Of a stretch of DNA of 64,000 nt, positions 24,380-37,800 are shown one piece after another. Source of the DNA: Stictocephala bisonia (taxonomy: Eukaryota > Arthropoda > Insecta > Hemiptera > Membracidae); the NCBI GenBank assembly GCA_035578905.1, contig JAQJVL010000329.1, positions 62,001 through 126,000 of the forward strand, given 5' to 3'. The position numbers were made by a program, and so were the translations under genes. The notes beneath the pieces were generated by a model, which saw only the letters and a list, made by a program, of their open reading frames with translations, was not told where the DNA came from and did not search any database. The number at the start of each line of letters is the position of its first letter. Positions within the stretch are counted from its first letter, which is position 1.

Positions 24380-24549
24380 AAACATATGTACTGTTTGAAA
24401 GCTCTGATGTAGGCACAATCATCATGGCTAATTTAGAAGTGCCAATGATGTTACATATAACAAATCATTAAAATATCTTATATGTATATTTAAAAGATCT
24501 CTAATATGACAGTGCGACTATGTGAATATCGAGTCCAACTCACGTCCAC

Positions 24550-25571
24550 TCACGTGTCAAACTTGTCTTTGGGCCACTTGATGTTGGCTATGTCATACAC
24601 ATCGTAGGCCATGTCCCTGAAAGTTACGGGGTAGTAGGCGATGTTTGTTTCGTTGAATTCCACAGGAAACACAGCTCTAGCCGTTTGTTTGATTTAAATA
24701 TGTATTGATGTTGAATCAGGAGGTGTATGACATACATGTCTCTCCACTCTTTCCACTGTTGCCAAAACATTCGCTGAATGAATGTTGTGTCAACTCCAAA
24801 CAACACTTTTACCCTGTGTATCAGTTCTGGTTTTTTATGCAGTACTTCTGTTGTGGGCCTCTCACCACCGTTGTAATACCATTTCTCCTTATCGTACACC
24901 TTGTAAGTGTCCAACCACTTGGTGAGGAACCTTGCGTCCTTGTGAGCGACGATCACCTGGTTACCCAAGAACTGACCCTCGTCCCAGCCGATGCTTATTT
25001 CAAACCTGCGATAATTATCAATGCTTCTAACTAGGTAACAGTCGTTGTCCAAATATATTCCACCGTATTTCATAATCATTTTGATCCTCATTACGTCGCT
25101 TCCATGCCAATTCTTCCAGTTGGAGCTTAGACTCTGTCCGAATATACTGTCCGGAAGGGCTATCTCGTGCCATTCAACAATGCCGAGAAACCCTGGAGTT
25201 TCCTCTAGAATTTTCCAGTACTTCCCTGAGAATGTGGTATCCAAGTCGTAGTGGAAGAAGATTTTCTGTGGTCGTTGGTTTTTGAAGGCCGCTAAAATGC
25301 AGATTAGTTGGATATATGTTATAGGGTTCCCGCCAAAGTGTAAGAAGTGGATGTAGTTGGGAACCACGTAACACCCTGAAGGGTTCCCAGTTTCATTGCT
25401 GAAGTGCAGCAGGTCGAAGTCTAGCGATTGTTCCCATAGTGGAGCGGTTTCAGAAGTCGTAAACTTGTAGTAGATAGATGTCAGTTTGCACTTGAACGTG
25501 AGAACAAAGATAAGCACAATAAACGTAATCCATACCAATCGTCCCCACAGTCCATAGCTCAACGTTCGCAT
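24550..25571 (-). CDS. DXD-type glycosyltransferase (alpha-1,4-GalT/GalNAcT-like), with one frameshift
   Basis: Predicted Golgi type II membrane enzyme that transfers a sugar from a nucleotide-sugar donor; the exact sugar is not decidable. The frame from ATG at 25571 gives a short cytosolic tail, a membrane segment at about residues 11-27 (WITFIVLIFVLTF) and a luminal domain. The diagnostic stretch is MKYGGIYLDNDCYLV, with the metal/nucleotide-binding DND at residues 175-177; the HGSDVMRIK, IGWDEGQFLGNQVI and ELIHRVKVLFG blocks also fit the Gly_transf_sug family. The open frame stops at 24624, but another frame supplies a typical ending (FNETNIAYYP, FRDMAYDVYD, stop at 24550-24552). The whole span is 1022 bases, one short of 341 codons, so a single base seems lost in the A-rich stretch near 24680-24690: either a sequencing error or a real disabling mutation. 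A splice acceptor (ctatctttttcag) sits directly before the ATG, implying an upstream 5' UTR exon. Confidence 0.85.
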
Positions 25572-25590
25572 CTGAAAAAGATAGATTTTA
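25572..25590 (-). promoter_or_regulatory. 3' splice acceptor before the glycosyltransferase start
   Basis: On the minus strand a pyrimidine-rich tract ending in CAG is immediately followed by the ATG. This supports the start choice and means that the promoter and 5' UTR lie further upstream, to the right of this point; no first exon could be fixed. Confidence 0.6.
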
Positions 25591-25874
25591 ATTAAAACTT
25601 TGATTTAAGTTACGAATGAGTTTAAAAAGCACGGTAAATCCATTCACAACCATAAACAATACCATATGTCATATTTAGGTCTCTCTCTATTTCGGTAATT
25701 ATAAACATAAAATAGTTGTTTATTTATGTCTCACTTTTATTGGTTGCTAGATACCACTTTAATGGTAGAAACCACAAATGAAAACGGTATATAAGTATCA
25801 CAACACATGGACGAACTGACAGTTGGGTGGAACAACAAATAAACACAAACATTTCTTCTTTGAGTTCTTTATTG

Positions 25875-27545
25875 GAGATTGTTTAAATTTTAAATAATTT
25901 AAAAATTCTCAGGTTACTCCAATAAAATGATTTATTTTCGTGAGGCCTTTCACCTACAATTAAATCTTCAAACATAAACAAATTATAATTAAAAAAATGT
26001 ATTGACAACATATAATAAATTTAAAGTATGTATATATAAATATGAATACATAGTAATTTTCAGTTAAATTATGCTATATAAACGGAAAATTTTGAATGGG
26101 AGGAGGTTCATTATTTACAATTAGTGTATTAAACTTGTTCATGTAGAATGTTCTGAAGCACTAAAAAATTGATTTTTGTTTACTCGTTTTAGAACTTAAA
26201 ATTTTGAAAAGTTATGTCCTTTTACTAGTGCATGTTTGGCCATTGCTGATTTTTCACCCTGTCCATACTTAAAATTCGCTTTGTGTTCTTTGAATATTGT
26301 TTTAATTTTTCTTTTTGTCTGGCCATTATACACTTTATCGCAACTATCATAATTAGTTTTATATATTCCAGATTTACCTTCAACATTTATTTTTATTTTG
26401 GGTTTTCCAATAGGTTTGTTATTTTATGACTTTTTTGAAACTATAAATTTATATTATGTTTTTATGTCTTCTTTGTTTTCTCAGATTATTCATTGAAACA
26501 CAGATTTCCAAATATGGTTTTCTTTAGGATTAATTGTTGTTCTTTATGTTAAAGTAGTTATTTTATTGTTATTCATCGATATTATCTTTTTTTAACGATA
26601 CTGTCAATTAATTATTTGAGTATTCGTTGAATCGAGCAATTTATTTTATCTTTAAAACTTCCTTTTGATAGTTTTATTTTGATAGTGGTGTGTTGAGAAG
26701 TCTTTAAATTAAATATTTGAAGACAGCTCGTTTTGAGATGGTGGATGAAATGAACTATTCATAATAAATCTATAATTTTGAGTAGGTTGTCTATAAATGT
26801 CAAAGTCTATAGTTCCAGTTTCTAAGTTTTGTGTTAAAAGTATATCAATTATATGGGATTGATAAATTTAATTCTTTTTCGTATGTAAATTTTATAGTGT
26901 TGTAGAAGGAATTCAGTTCGATAGTAAATTTTGAGAGGTATTGTTTCTTGTTAAACATAGCAAAAACATCATCCACATATCCAAGCCAAATTCGAGGAAA
27001 AAATTGCATATTTATTTTTGCATTATTTCAAATGAACTAAGCAATATATTTTTTAATGAACCATGAAGGTGGGTTGCCCATTGCTGTTCCTTCTGTTAGA
27101 TTGTAATACATGTTTTAAAATTGGAAGGTATTCTGTGATATACATACATTTATTGATAACATGTATTCTACAATTTCATGATTTGTAAAATTTTAAGATG
27201 TCAACCAAGTTTTGGTAATTCCAAGAGCTTCTTTTATTGGAACATAGGTTATACAGAAAGTACATCAAATGGTGTAGCATACATTCCATAAAATAACTTC
27301 TTCGATTTTAACATTTTTGATTTGATTAATAAAATTATATCTATCTTTTACAGCAAAAGAATCATATTGATTAAATGATTTTAGTTTTTTAACAAGGGGT
27401 TTAGAAATTAAGTACGTAGGTGAATCAATACAAGAAACAATATTGATTTTATTGTAATTTGATTTTATTTGCGAAAGGCCTCAAGAAAATAAATCATTTT
27501 ATTGGAGCAACCTTAGAATTTTTAAATTATTTATAATTTAAACAC
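25875..27545 (-). mobile_element. Penelope-like retroelement relic (RT plus GIY-YIG endonuclease)
   Basis: Minus-strand translation in shifting frames gives a YVPIKEAL block (near 27240), then NLTEGTAMGNPPSW (near 27090) and LGYVDDVFAMFN (near 26970). These are the fingers, the substrate motif and the catalytic YVDD of Penelope-type reverse transcriptase. Downstream (26180-26370) GIYKTNYDSCDKVYNGQTKR matches the GIY-YIG nuclease typical of these elements. Stops and frameshifts interrupt all parts, so it is dead. The ends carry inverted repeats of about 75 bp (25875-25952 and 27465-27545, sharing aataaaatgatttatttt), as known for Penelope terminal repeats. It lies just upstream of the glycosyltransferase coding exon, possibly in its 5' intron. 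Confidence 0.85.
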
Positions 27546-28229
27546 AAAAATACTTCATTTAATTCCGGTGGTTATAATTCAAGCTGATTAGTGGCAAATA
27601 TCTTGCTTACTACCCTTGACTATAATATTACTTACAAATAGACAACATGTAATAGGAATTTTAAGCCAGTCATTTGATTAGTTAGTTAGTGAGTTCTGCT
27701 ACTACAGCTGGTTTAAACTGCATTATATTTACATAGACTTACACTAGAGATCCACAATTGACCACAAAACGACTGGCAATTTTAGACTCAACATTTAACA
27801 TTGGATGGGAAATCTATCTTTGTGCTTATAGAATCATTGTTATTACCTAGGTGAAAGCCTACGTGTTATTGGTAGATTTAGCTATCAGTATTCATTAGAA
27901 TAATCGAACCAACCAATTTCGCCTGTTCTAGTTACTGTGATTATAACATAGGTTTTTTTGCATGCTTTATGTAAATAGTTAAAATAAATTAACGTTGTTT
28001 GTTTTATATATATTTTTATTAAAAATGGCTGAGAAATATATGTTTACAATGAAATCGACCCTCTAGTCTAAGAAAACCATAATTGAGGAGTGTTTGGAAA
28101 TCGCTACAAGAAAAGCTGTCGTACACAGTTATTTTGCTATTATAAGATTTAAATATGATACTTTCTCAGTAAACTCGTTTACAGCCCAAGAGAGCTTGAG
28201 CTGTAATGTATAATGTAGAACGGTCGATT
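27546..28229. other. AT-rich non-coding stretch
   Basis: No recognisable gene or repeat between the Penelope relic and the next tandem array. Confidence 0.45.
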
Positions 28230-28780
28230 GACGTAATTATGTGGTGTTTAAAATGTTAGAATATGGTAATTGTGTGGTGTATGGTCTGTACAATGGCAGA
28301 TTGTGTTAATTGTGTTTTTGTGATGTGAAGTATGTGGTCATTCGCGTGGAATATAGATTGGATGATTGAGGTAATTGTGTGGTGTTTAGAATGGTAGAAT
28401 ATGGTAATTGTGTAGCGTATGATCTGTACAATGGCAGGTTGTGTTAATTGTGTTTTGTGTGGTGTGAAGTATGTGGTCATTCGCGTGGAATATAGATTGG
28501 ATGATTGAGGTAGTTGTGTGGTGTTTAGAATGGTAGAATATGGTAATTGTGTGGCGTATGGTCTGTACAATGGCAGATTGTGTTAATTGTGTGTTGTGTG
28601 GTCTGTAGAATAGTAGAATGTGGTCATTGTGTTGTTTTTAGAATGGTAGACGTGGTCTGAAGACGGGCGGAATGTTGTAATTCTTGTGGTATATAGAATG
28701 GTAGATTTTGACAATTGTGTGGTCTGTAGAACGTGGCAATTTTTGTGGTATGTAGAATGGTAGCATGTGGTAAATAGCGA
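28230..28780. repeat. Degenerate tandem repeat, 139-bp major period
   Basis: The block ggatgattgaggtaattgtg recurs 139 bp apart (about 28361 and 28500). Inside it shorter related units, gaatggtagaatatggtaat and variants, repeat irregularly and continue in decayed form to about 28780. Minus-strand open frames here (28256-28942) are translations of the repeat. Confidence 0.8.
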
Positions 28781-29528
28781 GATATCTGGAATGACAGAAT
28801 ATAAGGATTTGCATAGCATATTTTTGGATTTTAAGCAAGAATATAACAAGTACACTGAGGATAGTTGTACTAGTAAGGTGTTGCTGAGCAGATGATTACA
28901 AACGTGAGTCATACTAAATGGATCAAATACAGTCCTAAACATTTAAACGGTGTACTGGAGCCATTCCAGGTTGTAGAAGGGAGAGGAAGGCGATTCCTTG
29001 TCAACTTTCCTTTTTTATATGCCTTGTTTTTAAAATACCTTTAGAAAAATCAACTAACTGTACAGGTGACATGTGCTAGGCGGTATGTCGACACCTGCGT
29101 AGTGAAACACTGGCAGTTTCGTCTAGCATTTAATTATATTTTTGGAATTAGTAAATAAAAATCAATAATAAAAATAATCTCAAACTTAAGAACTATTATA
29201 ATTATGTACTAAATTTATCAGAAAGGTGTTTCCAAAGAAAAGGGAATGTTGTAAATGGGTACATTAATAATGTTGTTGACGATTGTTAAAATACAATTGC
29301 CAAATTCTGTTTGTGTCTTTTAGGAAGCAGTAAATATGAAATTTAAAAAAGATGAAATTTAAATATCTCACAAAACAAGAGTATAAAAATGTTCCTTCAA
29401 ATGTAGCGGTCTAACGTACATGACTTTAAAAAGTAGTACTGAATATGTATTATAAGGTATCTTGTCATCAAAATACTGTTTATAGCTTTGTTGAACATAA
29501 GCAAAATTAGGTTGACAGTGGCGACATA
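28781..29528. other. Unassigned spacer
   Basis: AT-rich spacer between two tandem arrays. No gene was recognised. Confidence 0.45.
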
Positions 29529-30655
29529 ACTTACCATCACGGAACAGACCTCTGTCGTCCAGCACTGTGTTGATGTAATGTGTGTATCAGAGGTGCACGC
29601 GACCATACAATCAATTTAGTAACGACCTGTTGAGTCGTACAAACTGTCTCAGCCGTCATGTCTCAAACTACTGTTTGGCTGTGGGGTCATGACTTACCAT
29701 CACGGTACAGACCTCTGTCGTCCAACACTGTGTTGATGTAATGTGTGTATCAGAGGTGCACGCGACCATTCAATCAATGTAGTAACGACCTGTTGAGTCG
29801 TACAAACTGTCTCAGCCGTCATGTCTCAAACTACTGTTTGGCTGTGGGGTCATAACTTACCATCACGGAACAGACCTCTGTCGTCCAGCACTGTGTTGAT
29901 GTAATGTGTGTATCAGAGGTGCACGCGACCATTCAATCAATGTAGTAACGACCTGTTGAGTCGTACAAACTGTCTCAGCCGTCATGTCTCACACTACTGT
30001 TTGGCTGTGGGGTCATGACTTACCATCACGGTACAGACCTCTGTCGTCCAGCACTGTGTTGATGTAATGTGTGTATCAGAGGTGCACGCGACCATTCAAT
30101 CAATGTAGTAACGACCTGTTGAGTCGTACAAACTGTCTCAGCCGTCATGTCTCAAACTACTGTTTGGCTGTGGGATCATGACTTACCATCACGGTACAGA
30201 CCTCTGTCGTCCAACACTGTGTTGATGTAATGTGTGTATCAGAGGTGCACGCGACCATTCAATCAATGTAGTAACGACCTGTTGAGTCGTACAAACTGTC
30301 TCAGCCGTCATATCTCACACTACTGTTTGGCTGTGGGGTCATGACTTACCATCACGGTACAGACCTCTGTCGTCCAGCACTGTGTTGATGTAATGTGTGT
30401 ATCAGAGGTGCACGCGACCATTCAATCAATGTAGTAACGACCTGTTGAGTCGTACAAACTGTCTCAGCCGTCATGTCTCACACTACTGTTTGGCTGTAGG
30501 GTCATGACTTACCATCACGGTACAGACCTCTGTCGTCCAACACTGTGTTGATGTAATGTGTGTATCAGAGGTGCACGCGACCATACAATCAATGTAGTAA
30601 CGACCTGTTCAGTCATACAAACTGTCTCAGCCGTCATGTCTCACACTTGTCCATA
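29529..30655. repeat. 163-bp satellite, about 7 copies
   Basis: The string acttaccatcacgg recurs at 29529, 29692, 29855 and onward in exact 163-bp steps. Copies differ by single substitutions (ggaacagacc or ggtacagacc, ctcaaacta or ctcacacta). The last copy ends abruptly near 30650, next to the start of a degraded non-LTR retrotransposon. Confidence 0.95.
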
Positions 30656-30884
30656 CTTAATTCGTTTATGGGGAGTGATGTTCGCGTCCACAGGAAACCG
30701 TAAAAGTTGTACGAAACCCCTGTGTAGTTCTAAACGATCATCAAATCTGGAAGATGGACTGTCACGAATTTGTGATCTCCAAGTTATGGCAACTATCACA
30801 TAAAATAAAAAATGTTCTTTTTAGGACGAAGCTAATTTTAAATGAATGAGTTTTATTTTAAACGTAGTTTATTTTAACGGTGAG

Positions 30885-33660
30885 GGCTTGAGCAAAGCGA
30901 AGAGTGAGTGCCCTTAATGAAAACAATGTAGAAATCCTGGCACTCCAAGAGGTACTCATTGAAGATAAATAATAGTGCAAGAGGAAATATCCCTGGATAC
31001 AGAATTGTTGATGCACTTACGTAAAGCATGACATAAACAATGTATTACTTACTTATAAAAGCTCTGATTGTGTCATATATGTCTTGGCAATTCAAATGTC
31101 AGAAAAACTACAATAATTAATGTTTATAAGCCTCCTAACATCCAGTAGCCAGACGATAGGATTTTGCCAAGTTTTGAACACCTTGTCCTCAATGTAGGGG
31201 ACTTTACAGCCACCATAGCCAATAGGGCTACAACACAGACGATGAGAATGGCAGAAAGCTTGCCGACTGGGCTGAAATAAATAACCTATTACTGGTATTT
31301 GGTGCTAAGGACTCAGCCACTTTTTATTCAGCACGGTTGTGTTGAGGTTACTCATCTGACTTGAGCCTGACTTCTACTCGTGAACGATCATTGAGACCCA
31401 GACCAATTAGGAGGAAAGTTCTTCATTATTTTCCCCTCTCTCAACAAAGGCCAATACTGGTTTTATAATTCGATCTTTTCCAAGGTCTAGGTGGAATTTC
31501 AATAAAAAACATTGGGAAGACTTTACTACCAGGCTTGATGACACCATCAAGTCCATTCCTCGTACAATATGAAATTATAATAGTTTCTTACGTAAAGTCT
31601 TGTCTTGTCCATTGATAAAGCTATATATACTAAAAGGATACAGAAAAGAGTTCATACCAGGATGGAGTAAGGAATCAGATGACCTTAACAAAGAGTTTAA
31701 TCCACCGGAAACTCCAGTACAGCTAATCTGTTGTTGTACTCTCCATAGAGTGCCAGGAGAGTAAACGGGTTGAAAATGTAAAAAAAATATAAATTTTACC
31801 CACAGCAGTAGAAAAGCGTGGTCACTTTTAAGGAAACTCTGTCCTGGTAAATCTCCAAATCAAAGAGAAGTACTCCACTCGAAGGCCTCTAATATAGCTA
31901 AACGGATAGTCAGCTTAACAAGGTAAACCTGCCATACTTCTGACAAACTTGTGCTTTACAAGTTGAATGAAGTAAAAGATTAAACTGGCACACCAAGAAA
32001 TCTCCAGAAATTTCACAGAGGAAAAGATAGACAAGGAAAATTCCGCTATACCAGCAGGGAAAGTTTCCGGTCTTGACTATATCTCTTCGGAATCTCTGTT
32101 CCATACTTGCACACTGGTAGCAAAGCGAAACAATGACTTCAAACAGTATACAATAAGATATTAGCTACAAGCAGTTTGTCAAAAGCATTCAAGTGAACAA
32201 AAGTAATAGCTGGTCTAAAACCTGGCAAAGATCCTGAACGAGTGGAAAGTTATCGTCCTATGTCTCTTCTTAAGTGTTTGTTAGAAGTTGCTAGAAAGGC
32301 TGTTATACAATAGAATATCACCCATTCTTGATTCTGATATTCTTGTTTAGCAGGCTGGTTTTATCCCAGGCCGAAGTTGTAGTGACCAGATCCTAGGTCT
32401 GACATAATTTATCGAGAATGGGTTAAAAATGATGGAAAACATCTGCAGAATTTGTTGATCTTACGGTGACTTTTGACACAGTATGGAACAATTGTTTGTT
32501 GTTAATGTTCTACAACCTCCTTCCATGTCCCTTTCTGTTGCGACTTTTGGAGTCAGTGTTTATTGCCAGGCTAATAAAAGCTTATCTCGGTCGAGAATAA
32601 TGTTCTTTTAGATAGCTGAAGGATGGTCTGCCACAGGGCTTTCTACTTGCTCACATTTTCTTCAACATGTTTACCACTGACATCCCAATAACAAAGACTA
32701 GACAATTTAAATATGCAGATAATATTGCTTTAGCTTACCAACTAAAGGACTTCGCAGCTACTGAAGAAACATTCACAAGTCACCTTGTAGATACCGAAAG
32801 ATATTTTAGAACCTGGAAGCTAAATTTTAATCCATACAAATCTGAAGTGGCTTGCTTCCACCTAAGTAACAGATTGGCTACTCGAAAACTGATCATCTTT
32901 CTAAATTGTGTAAAACTCCTTGATAGTGATCATCCAGAGTACCTGGGAGTAACACGTGATCGTTCGCTGACGTTTAAAAGCCATCTTCAAAAATATCAGC
33001 TAAAATCTAAAACCAGGGCAAACATACTACATCATATTGTTGGAATAATTTCGGAAGCCAACGCACAAGTCCTGCGTACAACTGCTCCGTCGCTGGCTCA
33101 TTCACCTGCTGAATACAGTGCTCCCTTACTACTAAAGCGATTGATGCCAGTTTAATAGGGTCATGAGAGCTATTAGTGACACACCGATGGCAACTTCACT
33201 TCTTTGGCTCCAGGTGCTGTGTAATATAGCTCATCCACGGGCAGGATGCACTACTTAAAGAATTCAATAAGATCTTGAATGACGCACACCTTCCCAATAC
33301 ACAGGATCACCAACGTCAGAACGGTCGCTTAAAGTCTCGAAAACCACCTCTACGTACAGCTTTTTAAGTTAAGTAAACAGATCTCTCGTCTAATACTAGC
33401 TAGGCCATAGCGTGGAGCAGCTATGAAGGACGATGTAATTTCCTTATTAACGACACGTTAATACCCGTAGGTGGGATTGACCTCTTGTTGGAAAAATGGA
33501 CACTGTTGAATTGGTTCCGAACTGGCGTGGAATTTTACGGAGGGATTGGCTAGCGTAAATAGGGTAGAAGCCAGTAAGTCTTCTAAGCCAGTAGGTCTTA
33601 AATGACTCGATGGATTGGGTTCAGCTTTGTGACAGAAACTTACTTTATACTTTAATTTTT
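30885..33660 (+). pseudogene. Degraded non-LTR retrotransposon (jockey-like), endonuclease plus reverse transcriptase
   Basis: Plus-strand fragments in several frames read as an endonuclease start (NENNVEILALQEV, near 30920), the loop before RT (YRPMSLLKCL, near 32255), an AGF-type motif (GWFYPRP, near 32350), and the palm region FKYADNIALAYQ (near 32710), where the catalytic YADD has become YADN. The longest open piece, 32667-33155 (162 codons), covers the RT thumb region with KLNFNPYKSEVACFHL and PEYLGVTRDRSLTFKSHL, both typical. Further stops follow up to about 33660, then a TA microsatellite. The order endonuclease-RT fits LINEs of the jockey group; clade assignment is by motif resemblance only. 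The element is dead. Confidence 0.85.
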
Positions 33661-33693
33661 ATAAACATATATAATTACTTCTGGATCTTGATT

Positions 33694-33696
<3 letters not shown>

Positions 33697-33739
<43 letters not shown>
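33697..33739. repeat. (TA)n microsatellite
   Basis: About 21 uninterrupted TA dinucleotides just after the retrotransposon relic, possibly grown from its 3' tail. Confidence 0.95.
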
Positions 33740-33744
<5 letters not shown>

Positions 33745-34883
33745 CATCTATAGACGTTTTAATAAAAATAATGTTTTTGTGTTTTTTCTCTTAACTTTGG
33801 TAACATAATATCAAAGGCTGCTGTTAAAATATCTGGTGCTTTGTAGAGCCGTCACTCGCCATCCATAGACTAAGCGAGCTGTCACGTGATTGATACTGTA
33901 CATGACTATCGATTTGGCTTTTAAAAAGTAATGTGTACTATTGCAGCCCTTACACATACTATCCGTCCTGAGAATATGTAAGGATCTATTCTCATGCAAC
34001 CGCTCTGCATTCAACCCCGCAGTAAGATAACGGCTACTTCGAAATTCGCGAGGGTAAAAACAGGTTTAAACAAACATTAATTTGCCAACTAACTCCCCTT
34101 CCTCGGTACGAAACAGTTTTACTTTCCTGGACGAATACACTGTGCATATTTGATACCTATTTTCTCAAATGGCACATAAAATTAAAAACATTTGGCAAGG
34201 AAAATGAAACCTCAGACCAAACGCTCGATTCCTGATAAAACAAATCCATGGGACATTTTTAATACGATTATATCACAGTCTGATAAAATATAGTCACGAC
34301 CCTTCCACTGTTTCGAAATATTATGTAACACATAATGCAAAATATCGCTATATTTTTCAGCAGCTAAGAAGTTGCTTACTGCTTGGTACAATATTTTAAT
34401 TTGTTTTTTGTCGATGTCTCTTAGAAGAGATGTTTATTAGATTACGAGTCACAAATTACCTAATTAATTTTAAACTGACTTTAAATCTCTCACTTTTAAG
34501 TGATATTACTTTAAATGTAAGGGATACACCTACTACTAATACTGTTTGGAAAGCGTTGTAGTATGTTTATGAAGTACCTGCACATGTTCTTAAAGTTGTA
34601 CAACTCAATTAAATGTTAAAATGTCAGATATTGTAGTAAAATGAAATGTTAATAATTACATTTAAAATACTGCAAATCTATTAAATTACTCACTGTTAAT
34701 CTCGCCCAGATTTTACTAGATAGTAGTGTCCATCCATTATTATTGAGCAAATGAAACTCATACACTCTTAACACACATATTTCAGTTAAATCAAACATAC
34801 ATATCCACGATTATCTCTACCCAGTAGATGTCAGGTGTGTCGTCGGACCATTTATCTGGTGAATAGCAGCAGATTAGATAATA
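33740..34883. other. Unassigned region
   Basis: A GC-richer block at 33830-34060 is unassigned; its short minus-strand open frame (33811-34014) has no recognisable features. The rest is AT-rich spacer up to the 103-bp satellite. Confidence 0.4.
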
Positions 34884-37800
34884 CGAATATTGAACCAACG
34901 TTACTTGCAAGGTTTTGATGTTTGCGTTACATCGCCTCTTGTAGAATATCTTAGGCTGACATGGGATCAATGTCGCTGAGGTAAAATGAATATTGAACCA
35001 ACGTCACTTGCAGGGTTTTGATGTTTGCGTTACCTCGCCTCTCGTAGAATATCCTAGGCTGACATGGGATCAATGTCGCTGAGGTACAGTAAAATGAATA
35101 TTGAACCAATGTCACTTGCAGGGTTTTGATGTTTGCGTTACCTCGCCTCTCGTTGAATATCCTAGGCTTACATGGGATCAATGTCGCTGAGGTAAAATGA
35201 ATATTGAACCGACGTTACTTGCAGGGTTTTGCTGTTTGCGTTACCTCGACCCTCGTGGAATATCCTAGCCTGACATGGGATCAATATCGTCGAGATAAAA
35301 TGAATATTGAACCAACGTTACTTGCATGGTTTTATTGATAGCGTTAACTCGACTCTCGTGGAATATCCTAGGCTGACATGGAATCAATATCGTTGATCTA
35401 AAACGAATATCGAACCAACGTTACTTACAAGGTTTTGATGTTTGCGTTACCTTTATTCTCGTAGAATATCCTAGGCTGACATGGGATCAATGTCGCTGAG
35501 GTAAAATGAATATTGAACCAACGTTACTTGCAAGGTTTTGATGTTTGCGTTACCTCGCCTCTTGTAGAATATCCTAGGCTGACATGGGATCAATGTCGCT
35601 GAGGTAAAATGAATATTGAACCAACGTTACTTGCAAGGTTTTGATGTTTGCGTTACCTCGCCTCTCGTAGAATATCCTAGGCTGACATGGGATCAATGTC
35701 GCTGAGGTAAAACGAATATTGTTGAACCAACGTTACTTGCAAGGTTTTGATGTTTGCGTTACCTCGCCTCTCGTTGAATATCCTAGGCTGACATGGGATC
35801 AATGTCGCTGAGGTAAAATGAATATTGAACCAACGTTAATTGCAGGGTTTTGATGTTTGCGTTACCTCGCCTTTCGTAGAATATCCTAGGCCGACATGGG
35901 ATCAATGTAGCTGAGGTAAAATTAATATTGAACCAACGTTACTTGCAGGGTTTTGATGTTTGCGTTACCTCGCCTCTCGTTGAATATCCTAGGCTGACAT
36001 GGGATCAATGTCGCTGAGGTAAAATGAATATTGAACCAACGTTACTTGCAGGGTTTTGATGTTTGCGTTACCTCGCCTCTCGTAGAATATCCTAGGCTGA
36101 CATGGGATCAATGTAGCTGAGGTAAAATGAATATTGAACCAACGTTACTTGCAGGGTTTTGATGTTTGCGTTACCTCGCCTCTCGTAGAATATCCTAGGC
36201 TGACATGGGATCAATGTCGCTGAGGTAAAATGAATATTGAACCAACGTTACTTGCAGGGTTTTGATGTTTGCGTTACCTCGCCTCTCGTAGAATATCCTA
36301 GGCTGACATGGGATCAATGTAGCTGAGGTAAAATGAATATTGAACCAACGTTACTTGCAGGGTTTTGATGTTTGCGTTACCTCGCCTCTCGTAGAATATC
36401 CTAGGCTGACATGGGATCAATGTAGCTGAGGTAAAATGAATATTGAACCAACGTTACTTGCAAGGTTTTGATGTTTGCGTTACCTCGCCTCTCGTAGAAT
36501 ATCCTAGGCTGACATGGGATCAATGTCGCTGAGGTAAAACGAATATTGAACCAACGTTACTTGCAAGGTTTTGATGTTTGCATTACCTCGCCTCTTGTAG
36601 AATATCCTAGGCTGACATGGTATCAATGTCGCTGAGGTAAAATGAATATTGAACCAACGTTACTTGCAGGGTTTTGATATTTGCGTTACCTCGCCTCTTG
36701 TAGAATATACTAGGCTGACATGGGATCAATGTCGCTGAGGTAAAATGAATATTGAACCAACGTTACTTGCAAGGTTTTGATGTTTGCGTTACCTCACCTC
36801 TCGTAGAATATCCTAGGCTGACATGGGATCAATGTCGTCGAGGTAAAACGAATATAGAACAAACTTTACTTACAGGGTTTTGATATTTGCGTTACCTCGC
36901 CTCTCGTAGAATATCCTAGGCTGACATGGGATCAATGTCGCTGAGGTAAAATTAATATAGATAAAACTTTACTTACAGAGTTTTGATATTTGCGTTACCT
37001 CGCCTTTCGTATAATATCCTAGGCTGACATGGGATCAATGTCGTTGAGGTAAAATGAATATTGAACCAACGTTACTTGCAAGGTTTTGATGTTTGCGTTA
37101 CCTCGCCTCTTGTAGAATATCCTAGGCTGACATGGGATCAATGTCGCTGAGGTAAAATGAATATTGAACCAACGTTACTTGCAAGGTTTTGATGTTTGCG
37201 TTACCTCGCCTCTCGTAGAATATCCTAGGCTGACATGGGATCAATGTCGCTGAGGTAAAACGAATATTGTTGAACCAACGTTACTTGCAAGGTTTTGATG
37301 TTTGCGTTACCTCGCCTCTCGTTGAATATCGTAGGCTGACATGGGATCAATGTCGCTGAGGTAAAATGAATATTGAACCAACGTTAATTGCAGGGTTTTG
37401 ATGTTTGCGTTACCTCGCCTCTCGTAGAATATCCTAGGCCGACATGGGATCAATGTAGCTGAGGTAAAATTAATATTGAACCAACGTTACTTGCAGGGTT
37501 TTGATGTTTGCGTTACCTCGCCTCTCGTAGAATATCTTAGGTTGACATGGGATCAATGTCGTTGAGGTAAAATGAATATTGAACCAACGTTACTTGCAAG
37601 GTTTTGATGTTTGCGTTACCTCGCCTCTTGTAGAATATCCTAGGCTGACATGGGATCAATGTCGCTGAGGTAAAATGAATATTGAACCAACGTTACTTGC
37701 AAGGTTTTGATGTTTGCGTTACCTCGCCTCTTGTAGAATATCCTAGGCTGACATGGGATCAATGTCGCTGAGGTAAAATGAATATTGAACCAACGTTACT

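Noticed and set aside
28256..28942. Minus-strand open frames of 104 and 119 codons
   Set aside because: They translate the degenerate 139-bp repeat; low complexity, rich in T, H, I and Y from composition.
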